Part shown: positions 1 to 6,117 of the stretch, piece by piece | Layout of the letters: each line of letters opens with the position of its first letter | Numbering within the stretch: the first letter of the stretch is position 1 | From: Leucobacter sp. | Lineage (GTDB): Bacteria; Actinomycetota; Actinomycetes; Actinomycetales; Microbacteriaceae | Assembly (NCBI GenBank): GCA_017990305.1 | Contig: JAGNOB010000069.1 | Location: 1-7,709 of the forward strand | Direction: 5' to 3' | DNA length: 7,709 nucleotides | Position numbers and translations under genes: made by a program | The notes under the pieces: generated by a model | Database searches by the model: none | Told to the model about the DNA's origin: nothing | What the model saw: the letters and a program-made list of their open reading frames with translations, nothing else

Positions 1-66
1 CTGATTGACTACGAGGGGTACAACCACTTCGATACGAGCGTGTTCAATTTCGAGGTAGAGCGCTAA
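1..66 (+). CDS. prpB: 3' end of probable methylisocitrate lyase (partial)
   Basis: Only the last 21 codons and a TAA stop are inside the window; the 5' part lies upstream. The visible tail reads LIDYEGYNHFDTSVFNFEVER. Its spacing of aromatic and Asp residues (Y-x-x-Y-x-x-F-D-x-x-x-F) resembles the C-terminal helix of PrpB-type 2-methylisocitrate lyases, which cleave 2-methylisocitrate to pyruvate and succinate in propionate catabolism. The neighbour supports this: 39 bases downstream on the same strand begins a methylcitrate-synthase-like gene, and prpB next to prpC is the usual actinobacterial order. The identity rests on a short tail plus context, so another gene of the same operon (such as prpD) cannot be excluded. 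Confidence 0.65.
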   Translation: MIDYEGYNHFDTSVFNFEVER

Positions 67-92
67 CCGCGCTCTCCGCCCGCAGCACAAGC

Positions 93-99
93 GAAGGAG
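93..99 (+). promoter_or_regulatory. Ribosome-binding site of prpC
   Basis: GAAGGAG lies six bases before the GTG at 106. It fixes the start of the citrate-synthase-family gene at a GTG codon. Confidence 0.8.
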
Positions 100-105
100 C
101 TTATC

Positions 106-1287
106 GTGACAGAAATTCAGAAGGGCCTCGCAGGGGTCGTCGCCGACTTCACGGCGATCTCGAAGGTCAACCCAGAGAGCAATAGCCTGCTGTATCGCGG
201 CTATCCCGTGCAGGAACTTGCGGCAACCCAGCCGTTTGAAGCCGTCGCGTATCTCCTCTGGAACGGCGAATTGCCGACCGGGGAGCAGCTTGCCGAGCTG
301 CGGGCGGAGGAGCGGCGCCACCGTGCGCTCGCCGACAACGTCAAGGCAGCAATCGACCTGCTGCCGGTCGAGGCGCACCCAATGGACGAAGTGCGCACGG
401 CGGTGAGCGTCATCGGCGCGTCCGACGTGTCTGGCAGCGGATCGGTGCTCGATGCAGCTGGTAGCCCTGAGGAGAACTTGGCGCGGAGCGTGCGGCTGTA
501 CGCGGCGCTTCCCGCGATCGTTGCCTACGGGCAGCGCCGCCGCCGCGGCGAGGCGCTCGTCGAGCCGCGCGATGATCTCGACTACGCCGCGAACTTCCTG
601 TGGATGACGTTCGGCGAGGAGTCTGACGAGGTCGTGGTCGAGGCTTTCAACCGCTCAATGACGTTGTACGCCGAGCACTCGTTCAACGCATCGACGTTCA
701 CGGCTCGCGTCATCACGTCAACGCTCTCCGACCTCTATTCGGCGATTGTCGGCGCTATTGGTGCGCTGAAGGGCCCGTTGCACGGCGGCGCGAACGAGGC
801 CGTTATGCACATCTTCGACGAGATCGGCGAGGCTGAGCAGGTCGTGCCGTGGCTCGATGCCGCACTCGCTGAGAAGCGCAAGATCATGGGCTTCGGCCAC
901 CGCGTCTACAAGCGCGGTGACTCGCGCGTCCCGACGATGAAGGCCGCGCTCGACACGCTCGTGGAGCACTACGACCGCCCCGACGTTGCCGCGCTCTACG
1001 ACGCGCTCGAGGGCGAATTTGTGTCGCGCAAGGGGATTTACCCGAACCTCGACTACCCGTCGGGGCCGGCGTACAACCTCATCGGGTTCGACACGCTCAC
1101 CTTCACGCCGCTCTTCATCGCCTCGCGCGTCACCGGCTGGACCGCGCATGTGATGGAGCAGACCGCGTCGAACGCGCTGATCCGCCCCCTCTCCGCGTAC
1201 AACGGTCTGGACGAGCGGCACATCGACGGCTACGTTCCCGACGCCGAGACCCTCGCCGCCGCCGAGCGCGCCGAGGAGCAGGCGTAG
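106..1287 (+). CDS. prpC: 2-methylcitrate synthase / citrate synthase
   Basis: This 393-residue protein is a complete citrate-synthase-family enzyme. It condenses propionyl-CoA (or acetyl-CoA) with oxaloacetate in the cytosol to give 2-methylcitrate (or citrate). The catalytic set is visible: H191 in AEHSFNAST, H226 in GPLHGGANE, H265 in MGFGHRVYK and D316 in YPNLDYPSG. The length matches PrpC-type enzymes (about 370-390 residues) and is shorter than the usual housekeeping GltA. The GTG start at 106 is supported by GAAGGAG at 93-99, six bases upstream. The probable prpB end lies 39 bases before it, so the two are likely co-transcribed in the methylcitrate cycle. Family membership is certain. 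Preference for propionyl-CoA is inferred from length and context, because many actinobacterial homologues use both substrates. Confidence 0.9.
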   Translation: MTEIQKGLAGVVADFTAISKVNPESNSLLYRGYPVQELAATQPFEAVAYLLWNGELPTGEQLAELRAEERRHRALADNVKAAIDLLPVEAHPMDEVRTAVSVIGASDVSGSGSVLDAAGSPEENLARSVRLYAALPAIVAYGQRRRRGEALVEPRDDLDYAANFLWMTFGEESDEVVVEAFNRSMTLYAEHSFNASTFTARVITSTLSDLYSAIVGAIGALKGPLHGGANEAVMHIFDEIGEAEQVVPWLDAALAEKRKIMGFGHRVYKRGDSRVPTMKAALDTLVEHYDRPDVAALYDALEGEFVSRKGIYPNLDYPSGPAYNLIGFDTLTFTPLFIASRVTGWTAHVMEQTASNALIRPLSAYNGLDERHIDGYVPDAETLAAAERAEEQA

Positions 1288-1326
1288 TCGAAAGCAACAG
1301 CCCAGGTCACCGTTGGGTCGCAGTTT

Positions 1327-1413
1327 CCGGTGGGTGGCGCAACAATTTCCACTTTGAGGCACTCCCTCACGTATGATGCGTTTACGAGGAAAAAAGTGCG
1401 CCCCACCGGGCGC
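1327..1413 (+). promoter_or_regulatory. Putative promoter/leader region of the etfBA operon
   Basis: The 184-base gap between prpC and etfB (1288-1471) has no gene. Its best promoter element is TATGAT at 1372-1377, five of six matches to the -10 consensus. No strong -35 is present; TTCCAC at 1347-1352 is weak and has a 19-base spacer. A short dyad, TGAGG-5-CCTCA (1355-1369), lies just upstream of the -10 box and could be an operator half-site pair. Downstream is a 6-bp stem GCGCCC/GGGCGC (1398-1403 and 1408-1413) that would fall in the 5' leader. A longer imperfect inverted repeat pairs 1327-1341 with 1397-1409 around the -10 region. Transcription from here is inferred, and read-through from prpC is also possible. 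Confidence 0.4.
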
Positions 1414-1471
1414 TGAGCGGTGCTGCGGCCCGTGAAGATTCCAGGCCGCCAGGCCGAGTGAAGGAGAATCG

Positions 1472-2248
1472 ATGAAGATTGTCGTGCTAGTCAAGGAGGT
1501 CCCCGACACGTACGGGGATCGAAAACTGAATCTCGAGACAGGGCTCGCGGATCGCGCTGCCTCCGACACTGTCGTTGATGAGATCGGTGAGCGCGCGCTC
1601 GAAGCCGCTCTTTCCTTTGCCGACGCGAACGAGGGCACCGACGTCGTCGTGCTCACCGTCGCTCCCGAGAGCGCCGGCGGCACAATCCGCAAGGCGCTCG
1701 GTATGGGCGCGCACTCCGCGATTCACGTTGTTGACGAGGGCCTGCTTGGAGCCGACCTCGGGCTCACCGCAGAGGTGCTTGCGAAGGCGCTCACGCGTGC
1801 GGGCTTCGACCTCGTCATCGCGGGCAACGCCTCAACCGACGGCACCGGCGGCGCGGTTCCCGCGATGCTCGCCGAGCACCTCCGCGTTCCCGGCCTCACG
1901 GGCCTCAGCGAGGTCGAGATCACGGCAACCGGCGTATCAGGCACCCGCCCGGTGGACGGCGGAGTGCAGAAAGTCTCCGCGGATCTCCCCGCGGTAATCT
2001 CGATCACCGAGGCGCTGCCTGAGGCGCGCTTCGCGAACTTCAAGGGCATCATGGCCGCGAAGAAGAAGCCGCTCGAGGTTGTCTCGCTCGCCGACCTCGG
2101 GGTCGACCCCGAGGATCCGGCTGCCGCGCGTTCGATCATGCTCACGGTCGCCGAGAAGCCCGCCCGCTCCGCTGGTGTGAAGATCGTTGACGAGGGAGAC
2201 GCCGGCACGCAGCTTGCGAACTACCTCATTGAAAACCGACTGGTGTAG
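1472..2248 (+). CDS. etfB: Electron transfer flavoprotein subunit beta
   Basis: This 258-residue protein is the beta subunit of the soluble EtfAB heterodimer, which takes electrons from acyl-CoA and other flavin dehydrogenases and passes them to a membrane acceptor. The N-terminus MKIVVLVKEVPDT is the classic start of the family. The nucleotide-binding loop GNASTDGTGGAVP (N119 to P130, D123 central) is intact. The partner-recognition loop near residues 187-197 reads RFANFKGIMAAKKK; the human enzyme has Leu195 in this loop, while here the aligned residue is F190, as in actinobacterial FixA-type proteins. GAAGGAG at 1460-1466 lies five bases before the ATG. The gene is the first of a tight group with etfA and a cytochrome b gene. 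Sequence motifs alone do not show whether this ETF bifurcates electrons; the absence of fixC/fixX-like genes here argues for the ordinary type. Confidence 0.96.
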   Translation: MKIVVLVKEVPDTYGDRKLNLETGLADRAASDTVVDEIGERALEAALSFADANEGTDVVVLTVAPESAGGTIRKALGMGAHSAIHVVDEGLLGADLGLTAEVLAKALTRAGFDLVIAGNASTDGTGGAVPAMLAEHLRVPGLTGLSEVEITATGVSGTRPVDGGVQKVSADLPAVISITEALPEARFANFKGIMAAKKKPLEVVSLADLGVDPEDPAAARSIMLTVAEKPARSAGVKIVDEGDAGTQLANYLIENRLV

Positions 2249-2267
2249 GGGCGAAGGGTAAAAGACC

Positions 2268-3239
2268 ATGACTGATTTTGCACAGGACTCTATCCTCGTC
2301 GTTCTCGAAGCTGAAGCATCCGGCGCGCTCGAAGACGCAGCCGCAGGCCTGCTCGGCGCTGCTTCGCTCGCTGGCGCTCCGGTCGCGCTCGTCATCGGGC
2401 CCGAATCGCTCGCAGCTGATGCAGCGGCGGCTGGCGCGACGCGCGTGCTCGTTGCGACGCCGCCGGAGGGCGCCGGTCTCGGCGCTTTCGCAGTCGACGC
2501 ACTGCAGGCCGCCGCCACCCTCGTGCAGCCAGACGCGGTGCTCGTGTCGCACTCGGTGAACGGTCGCGACACCGCCGCACGCTTCGCCGCACGCACCCGC
2601 GCAGCGCTCGCGGTCGACGCCATCGGCGTCGCCCGTGACGACCTCGGTGTCGTTGCGCAGCACTCCGTCTACGGTGGCGCCTATAACGTCACCTCAGCGT
2701 CGACGTTCGGCGCCCCTGTCATCACGATCCGCCAGGGATCCGTCGACGCACGCGCCGCGGCACAGACCGCTACCGCCGAGCCGCTCACCGTCACCGACTC
2801 CGGCGCACCAGCGGGTCGAGTGGACTCGTTCGAGGCCGTCACCGAGGTGTCATCCCGACCCGAGCTGCGAGGCGCAAACCGTGTCGTCTCAGGCGGTCGC
2901 GGACTCGGATCGAAGGAGCAGTTCGAACTTGTTGAGCAGCTCGCAGACGCCCTGGGAGCCGCAATCGGCGCATCGCGTGCGGCAGTCGACGCTGGCTTCG
3001 TTCCCGCGTCATACCAGGTCGGCCAGACCGGGGTCTCGGTCTCGCCGCAGCTGTACATCGCCCTTGGAATCTCCGGAGCTATCCAGCACCGTGCTGGCAT
3101 GCAGACGGCTAAGAACATCATCGCGATCAACAAGGATGGCGACGCACCGATCTTTGACGTTGCCGACTTCGGGGTCGTCGGTGACGTGTTCACGGTCGTG
3201 CCCCAGCTGCTGAGTGCCCTCGAAGGAAGGCAGCAGTAG
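2268..3239 (+). CDS. etfA: Electron transfer flavoprotein subunit alpha, FAD-binding
   Basis: This 323-residue protein is the alpha subunit of ETF and carries the redox-active FAD. The N-terminal half is the ETF alpha/beta Rossmann-like domain, rather Ala-rich. The C-terminal FAD domain (about residue 197 onward) is very well conserved: R211 in [12 protein letters not shown]253-T254 in VGQTG, Q273-H274 in SGAIQH, and N288/D290 in [21 protein letters not shown] split over the end of the domain. These correspond to the FAD-contacting positions of the human protein. The length is normal. It starts 19 bases after the etfB stop, with GAAGGG at 2253-2258 as a likely ribosome-binding site, so the two subunits are co-translated from one message. 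The next gene begins two bases after its stop codon. Confidence 0.96.
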   Translation: MTDFAQDSILVVLEAEASGALEDAAAGLLGAASLAGAPVALVIGPESLAADAAAAGATRVLVATPPEGAGLGAFAVDALQAAATLVQPDAVLVSHSVNGRDTAARFAARTRAALAVDAIGVARDDLGVVAQHSVYGGAYNVTSASTFGAPVITIRQGSVDARAAAQTATAEPLTVTDSGAPAGRVDSFEAVTEVSSRPELRGANRVVSGGRGLGSKEQFELVEQLADALGAAIGASRAAVDAGFVPASYQVGQTGVSVSPQLYIALGISGAIQHRAGMQTAKNIIAINKDGDAPIFDVADFGVVGDVFTVVPQLLSALEGRQQ

Positions 3240-3241
3240 CT

Positions 3242-5023
3242 ATGGCGAGCTACTCCCAGTCGATTCGAAGCGGGTTGCCCCGCGTTCCCGGTGGCGAGCC
3301 GTGGCCCGCCACCGGAACGCTCGCTGGAGCACCAGCGGTCGCCGTGGCAGCGGCTCCGACTCCTGCGGCCGCGGCTCCTGCTGCGCCCGTCGAAGCGGAG
3401 GCGCCTGCGCAGGCGGTAGTTCCGCCCGCAGCCGATGCCACCGCGGTAACGGTGCCTGATACTGCTGCTGCGATCCCGGCTGCCGCGCCGGGAGCACCTG
3501 TCGTGCTTAGCGCTGCGCCGCTGCGGCGAGGCCTCCCGCGTGTTGCAGGAGGAGAGCCGTGGCCCGCCGAGGGCTTCGCGCCCGAGGGAACAGTTGTGAC
3601 CGGAGGGGGCGCACCCGCTGCGGCGACGGCACCCCAGCAGGCGTCAAGCACGGCGCCAGCCGCTGCAACTGAGGCCGCTGATGCGGCTCCAGCTGCTGTG
3701 GATCACGCCGCCACTGCTGCTTCGGTTCCGACCGCAGCGCCAGAGGCAGCGGCTGTTGTGCTCGGTAGTACCCCGCTTCGCAGGGGGCTGCCACGCGTTG
3801 CGGGCGGCGAACCATGGCCGGCTGAGGGCTTCGCCCCTGAACGGGCAGTGGTCACTCCCGTCGCGACAGCTGCGGCTTCCGCTCCCGCATCGCCGGCTTC
3901 AGCACCCGCCGCGACCGAAGCTCCGGCTGCGTCGGCTGCTCCTGCCGCCGCGGCTCAGGCCGCTCCCGCCGCCGCTCCGGCTGCCGCTGTGGCTCAGGCC
4001 GCTCCGGCTGCTGCCGCTGCTACTCAGGCGCCGGCCGCCCCGGCTGCTGCTCAGGCTCCGGCCGCGCCGCCAGCCTCGAAGCCCGCTGCGGCCGCACCCG
4101 CGAAGCCAAAGCGCGAACCCCGCATGATCGGCTCGCGCTCACTCTCGCAGTGGGTGAAGCTCGGCTCCCTCGGCGTTGCAGGGCTCATCGTGCTCGCTGG
4201 CGTCATCGTGCTCGCAGCTCGTGGCGTGACGACCCTGCCGGGCGTCCCCGAGTTCGTCGAACGTTACCCGGGCGAATACCACCCGGCCGTTGTCGCCGAC
4301 GAGGGATTCCCAGCGTGGGCGCGCTGGACGCACTTCCTGAACCTGTTCTTCATGGTGCTCATCGTGCGCACCGGGCTCACCGTGCGCCACCAGCAGAAGC
4401 CCGAGGCCTTCTACACTCCGAAGCGCGGTGGCAAGAAGATCTCGATCCACCTCTGGTTGCACACGAGCATCGATCTGCTGTGGCTCGCGAACGGCATCAT
4501 CTTCGTGGTGCTGCTCTTCGCTACCGGGCACTGGGCGCGCATCGTGCCGACAAGTTGGGAAGTGTTCCCGAATGCGGCCTCAGCGATGCTGCAGTACCTC
4601 ACGCTCGATTGGCCTGTGGAGAACGGGTGGGTGAACTACAACGCGCTCCAGCAGCTCATGTACTTCATCATTGTGTTCATCGCAGCACCCATCGCCGCGA
4701 TTACCGGTGTGCGTATGAGTGAGTGGTGGCCGAAGAACAACGAGAAGCTCGACAAGGTCTTCCCGGCTCAGCTCGCGAGGGTGCTCCACTACCCGACGAT
4801 GCTGTTCTTCGTCGTGTTTGTGATCATCCACGTGTTCCTCGTGATGACCACGGGCGCGCTCCGTAACCTCAACCACATGTACGCCGGCAACGACGGCGCG
4901 GGGTGGTTTGGGTTCTGGATGTTCGCCGCAGGGCTTGTCGCGATAGCGATCGCCTGGTTCGTGACGAGGCCTCTCCTTGTCGCACCCATCGCGAACCTGT
5001 TCGGTAAAGTCAGCAACCGCTAG
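3242..5023 (+). CDS. Cytochrome b561-type six-helix membrane protein with long repeat-bearing Ala/Pro-rich cytosolic tail
   Basis: This 593-residue protein has two parts. Residues 1-303 are low-complexity Ala/Pro-rich sequence holding three copies of a GLPRVxGGEPWP peptide (residues 9-25, 95-111, 180-196) and ending in a basic patch (KPKREPR, 288-294). Residues 304-593 form a membrane domain with about six helices: 307-326, 365-382, 407-427, 469-489, 515-536 and 556-575. Basic loops (382-399, 491-513, 576-593) and the basic patch alternate so that both termini are predicted cytosolic. Candidate heme b ligands are H364, H403, H407, H516 and H530; H516 and H530 are 14 residues apart in one helix, as in many cytochrome b proteins. 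The domain resembles bacterial cytochrome b561/Ni-hydrogenase cytochrome b. The start lies two bases after etfA, with GAAGGAAGG (3222-3230) inside the etfA end, implying translational coupling. A role in moving electrons between ETF and quinone is inferred from context only. The tail has no recognised domain. Confidence 0.85.
   Translation: MASYSQSIRSGLPRVPGGEPWPATGTLAGAPAVAVAAAPTPAAAAPAAPVEAEAPAQAVVPPAADATAVTVPDTAAAIPAAAPGAPVVLSAAPLRRGLPRVAGGEPWPAEGFAPEGTVVTGGGAPAAATAPQQASSTAPAAATEAADAAPAAVDHAATAASVPTAAPEAAAVVLGSTPLRRGLPRVAGGEPWPAEGFAPERAVVTPVATAAASAPASPASAPAATEAPAASAAPAAAAQAAPAAAPAAAVAQAAPAAAAATQAPAAPAAAQAPAAPPASKPAAAAPAKPKREPRMIGSRSLSQWVKLGSLGVAGLIVLAGVIVLAARGVTTLPGVPEFVERYPGEYHPAVVADEGFPAWARWTHFLNLFFMVLIVRTGLTVRHQQKPEAFYTPKRGGKKISIHLWLHTSIDLLWLANGIIFVVLLFATGHWARIVPTSWEVFPNAASAMLQYLTLDWPVENGWVNYNALQQLMYFIIVFIAAPIAAITGVRMSEWWPKNNEKLDKVFPAQLARVLHYPTMLFFVVFVIIHVFLVMTTGALRNLNHMYAGNDGAGWFGFWMFAAGLVAIAIAWFVTRPLLVAPIANLFGKVSNR
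3266..3316 (+). repeat. Docking-like peptide repeat, copy 1
   Basis: This copy encodes residues 9-25, RSGLPRVPGGEPWPATG, at the extreme N-terminus of the cytochrome b protein. It is the most diverged of three copies: S10 replaces R, P16 replaces A, and T24 replaces E. The core GLPRV-x-GGEPWP is kept. Confidence 0.85.
3518..3586 (+). repeat. Docking-like peptide repeat, copy 2
   Basis: This copy encodes residues 93-115: PLRRGLPRVAGGEPWP, then AEGFAPE. It begins 86 residues after copy 1 when both are measured from the first Arg of the core. A VVL tripeptide (87-89) stands just before it, as it also does before copy 3. Confidence 0.9.
3773..3841 (+). repeat. Docking-like peptide repeat, copy 3
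   Basis: This copy encodes residues 178-200, with all 23 residues identical to copy 2 and 85 residues after it. Only six of the 23 codons are the same as in copy 2 (those for the first Pro, Val, Trp, the Glu and Gly before Phe, and Phe); the other 17 differ synonymously. This is not a recent DNA duplication. Confidence 0.9.
3842..4105 (+). repeat. Ala/Pro-rich low-complexity linker tract
   Basis: Residues 201-288 of the cytochrome b protein are almost entirely Ala and Pro with scattered Gln, Ser and Thr. They join the last peptide repeat to the basic patch before the first membrane helix. The DNA contains imperfect short repeats such as GGCTCAGGCCGCTCC (around 3952 and 3991) and many GCTCCGGC/GCTGC units. 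The tract resembles the flexible Ala/Pro linkers of lipoyl-bearing E2 proteins in composition only. Its length could vary between strains through slippage. Confidence 0.85.
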
Positions 5024-5050
5024 GTGACGCGCGGTGCGGCCGCGCGTCAC
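5024..5050 (+). terminator. Perfect 10-bp intercistronic hairpin
   Basis: The arm GTGACGCGCG (5024-5033) and its exact reverse complement CGCGCGTCAC (5041-5050) flank a 7-base loop. The left arm starts at the base after the TAG of the cytochrome b gene. No U-tract follows, so it is either an actinobacterial-style terminator without U-tract, a partial attenuator, or a 3'-end stabiliser that sets a lower level of the downstream hydrolase. The structure is seen directly; its role is inferred. Confidence 0.5.
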
Positions 5051-5064
5051 CACCCCGAAGCACC

Positions 5065-5071
5065 AGGAGGT
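5065..5071 (+). promoter_or_regulatory. Ribosome-binding site that decides the hydrolase start
   Basis: AGGAGGT ends six bases before the GTG at 5078, an ideal spacing. The in-frame GTG at 5072 is too close to it. The in-frame GTG at 5024 lies inside the left arm of the hairpin and has no Shine-Dalgarno sequence of its own directly upstream. Confidence 0.75.
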
Positions 5072-5077
5072 GTGGCA

Positions 5078-6091
5078 GTGGAGTCCGTTCGCCCCACAAG
5101 CGATAGCCAGTGGAACGCCCTACAAACGCGGGTGGTCCCCGCCGTCGAAGAGGTCCGTCCAGGGATCCACGCCATCGCCCTCGACATGCCTGGCATGCAG
5201 CCCCCGTACGCGTACAGCTACGCGATTCTTGCGGGCGGGGGCTCGCGTGCCGTGCACATCATCGACGCAGGGCTCGACACCGACGAGAACTGGGTGGCAT
5301 TTCGTGAAGCGATTGTCGCCCTCGGCCGTGAGGTCGCGGACATCGAGACGGTGACGATCACGCATCTACACTTCGACCACACAGGCCTCGCGAACCGAAT
5401 TCGTGAGGCCTCCGGTGCGACGGTGCGCATGCACGCCGCTGAAGCCGAAGCGATCTCCGAGGGGCTGCAGTTCTCAGCGGGCCACGATGTCGGTGACATG
5501 CTCGGAAAGTGGGGTGTCCCGGAGGAATCGCGGGCCGCGTTGCTCGCGATTGCGACCTCCCGTGCAGACTTCGGGAGCGCCGTCATTGTCGATGAAGAGG
5601 TGAGCGACGGCGAGATGCTCGACCTCGGCAGCTATCGTGCCACGGTGGTTCACACCCCCGGACACACGACAGGACACATCTGCCTCGCTCTCGAAGGTGA
5701 AGACGCAGTCTTCACAGGGGATCACGTACTCCCGCTCATCAACCCTGGGATCGCGCTCGGTGGACGTCGTACCGCTGATCCGCTTGGGGAATACTACGAC
5801 TCCCTGGAGCGCCTTGCGCCATACGCGCACGCTGAGGCGCTGCCGGGGCACGGGTTCAGGTTCGCGAGCCTCGGCGCCCGGTGCAACCAGATCCGTACCC
5901 ATCACGAGGCACGCACTGCCCAAGCAGCGGAGGTGCTCGCGGCGGAGCCTGACCTCACGGTCTGGGACCTTGCCAGCCGGCTGACGTGGACGGGCGGCTG
6001 GGACGCGTTGCCCATCGTGTCGCGGGTGTCGGCACTCGCACAGACAGACATGCATCTCGCGCGGGTGCGTAGGGCGGCGAGTGCGCGCTAG
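5078..6091 (+). CDS. Metallo-beta-lactamase-fold hydrolase (LACTB2/glyoxalase II-like)
   Basis: This 337-residue protein (numbered from the GTG at 5078) is an MBL-fold metallohydrolase. The di-metal site is complete: H96-x-H98-x-D100-H101 in ITHLHFDHTG, H196 in HTPGHTTGH, D215 in FTGDHVLP and H258 in LPGHGFRF. The C-terminal part (about 270-337) contains THHEAR, then an LTW segment and a HLARV segment, resembling the winged-helix-like tail of LACTB2-type proteins. The substrate is unknown; thioesters, lactones, glutathione or mycothiol conjugates and RNA are all handled by related enzymes. It lies 54 bases after the cytochrome b gene on the same strand but behind a strong hairpin, so it is either the last gene of the etf operon at reduced expression or separately transcribed. 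A GTG at 5024 would give a 355-residue form, but its extra residues are unlike the family and lack ribosome-binding support. Confidence 0.88.
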   Translation: MESVRPTSDSQWNALQTRVVPAVEEVRPGIHAIALDMPGMQPPYAYSYAILAGGGSRAVHIIDAGLDTDENWVAFREAIVALGREVADIETVTITHLHFDHTGLANRIREASGATVRMHAAEAEAISEGLQFSAGHDVGDMLGKWGVPEESRAALLAIATSRADFGSAVIVDEEVSDGEMLDLGSYRATVVHTPGHTTGHICLALEGEDAVFTGDHVLPLINPGIALGGRRTADPLGEYYDSLERLAPYAHAEALPGHGFRFASLGARCNQIRTHHEARTAQAAEVLAAEPDLTVWDLASRLTWTGGWDALPIVSRVSALAQTDMHLARVRRAASAR

Positions 6092-6117
6092 CCGTGCCTG
6101 ACGAAGTTACCGCACGG
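6092..6117. terminator. Weak inverted repeat between convergent genes
   Basis: CCGTGC (6092-6097) pairs with GCACGG (6112-6117) around a 14-base loop. It overlaps the minus-strand stop codon at 6107-6109 and directly follows the plus-strand stop. Its place between convergent genes suits a bidirectional terminator, but the stem is short, the loop long and no U-tract follows. Confidence 0.25.

Noticed and set aside
718..1692. Long minus-strand open frame (324 codons) across the prpC end, gap and etfB start
   Set aside because: It lies antisense to two well-supported enzymes. The product is Arg/Ser-rich with no recognisable domain, and long antisense frames are expected in GC-rich DNA.
1937..2663. 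Minus-strand frames opposite the etfB/etfA junction (228 and 145 codons)
   Set aside because: Both are antisense to conserved ETF subunits and low in complexity; they are shadows of codon bias.
3842..4105. Repeat-rich DNA considered as a tandem-repeat array or CRISPR-like element
   Set aside because: Units are irregular, keep the reading frame and encode Ala/Pro; there are no uniform repeats separated by unique spacers.
3681..4127. Leu/Arg/Pro-rich 148-codon plus-strand frame inside the cytochrome tail
   Set aside because: It is the frame-shifted reading of the Ala/Pro-coding tract. Its repeats come from GCN/CCN codons, and it has no ribosome-binding site.
5024..5050. Inverted repeat considered as an insertion-sequence end or attachment site
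   Set aside because: There is no transposase or integrase, no second copy and no target duplication in the window; an RNA hairpin between genes explains it better.
4139..5053. Minus-strand frames opposite the cytochrome b domain (130 and 157 codons)
   Set aside because: They are antisense to a clear membrane domain with conserved His residues; their His/Glu-rich composition is a complement artefact.
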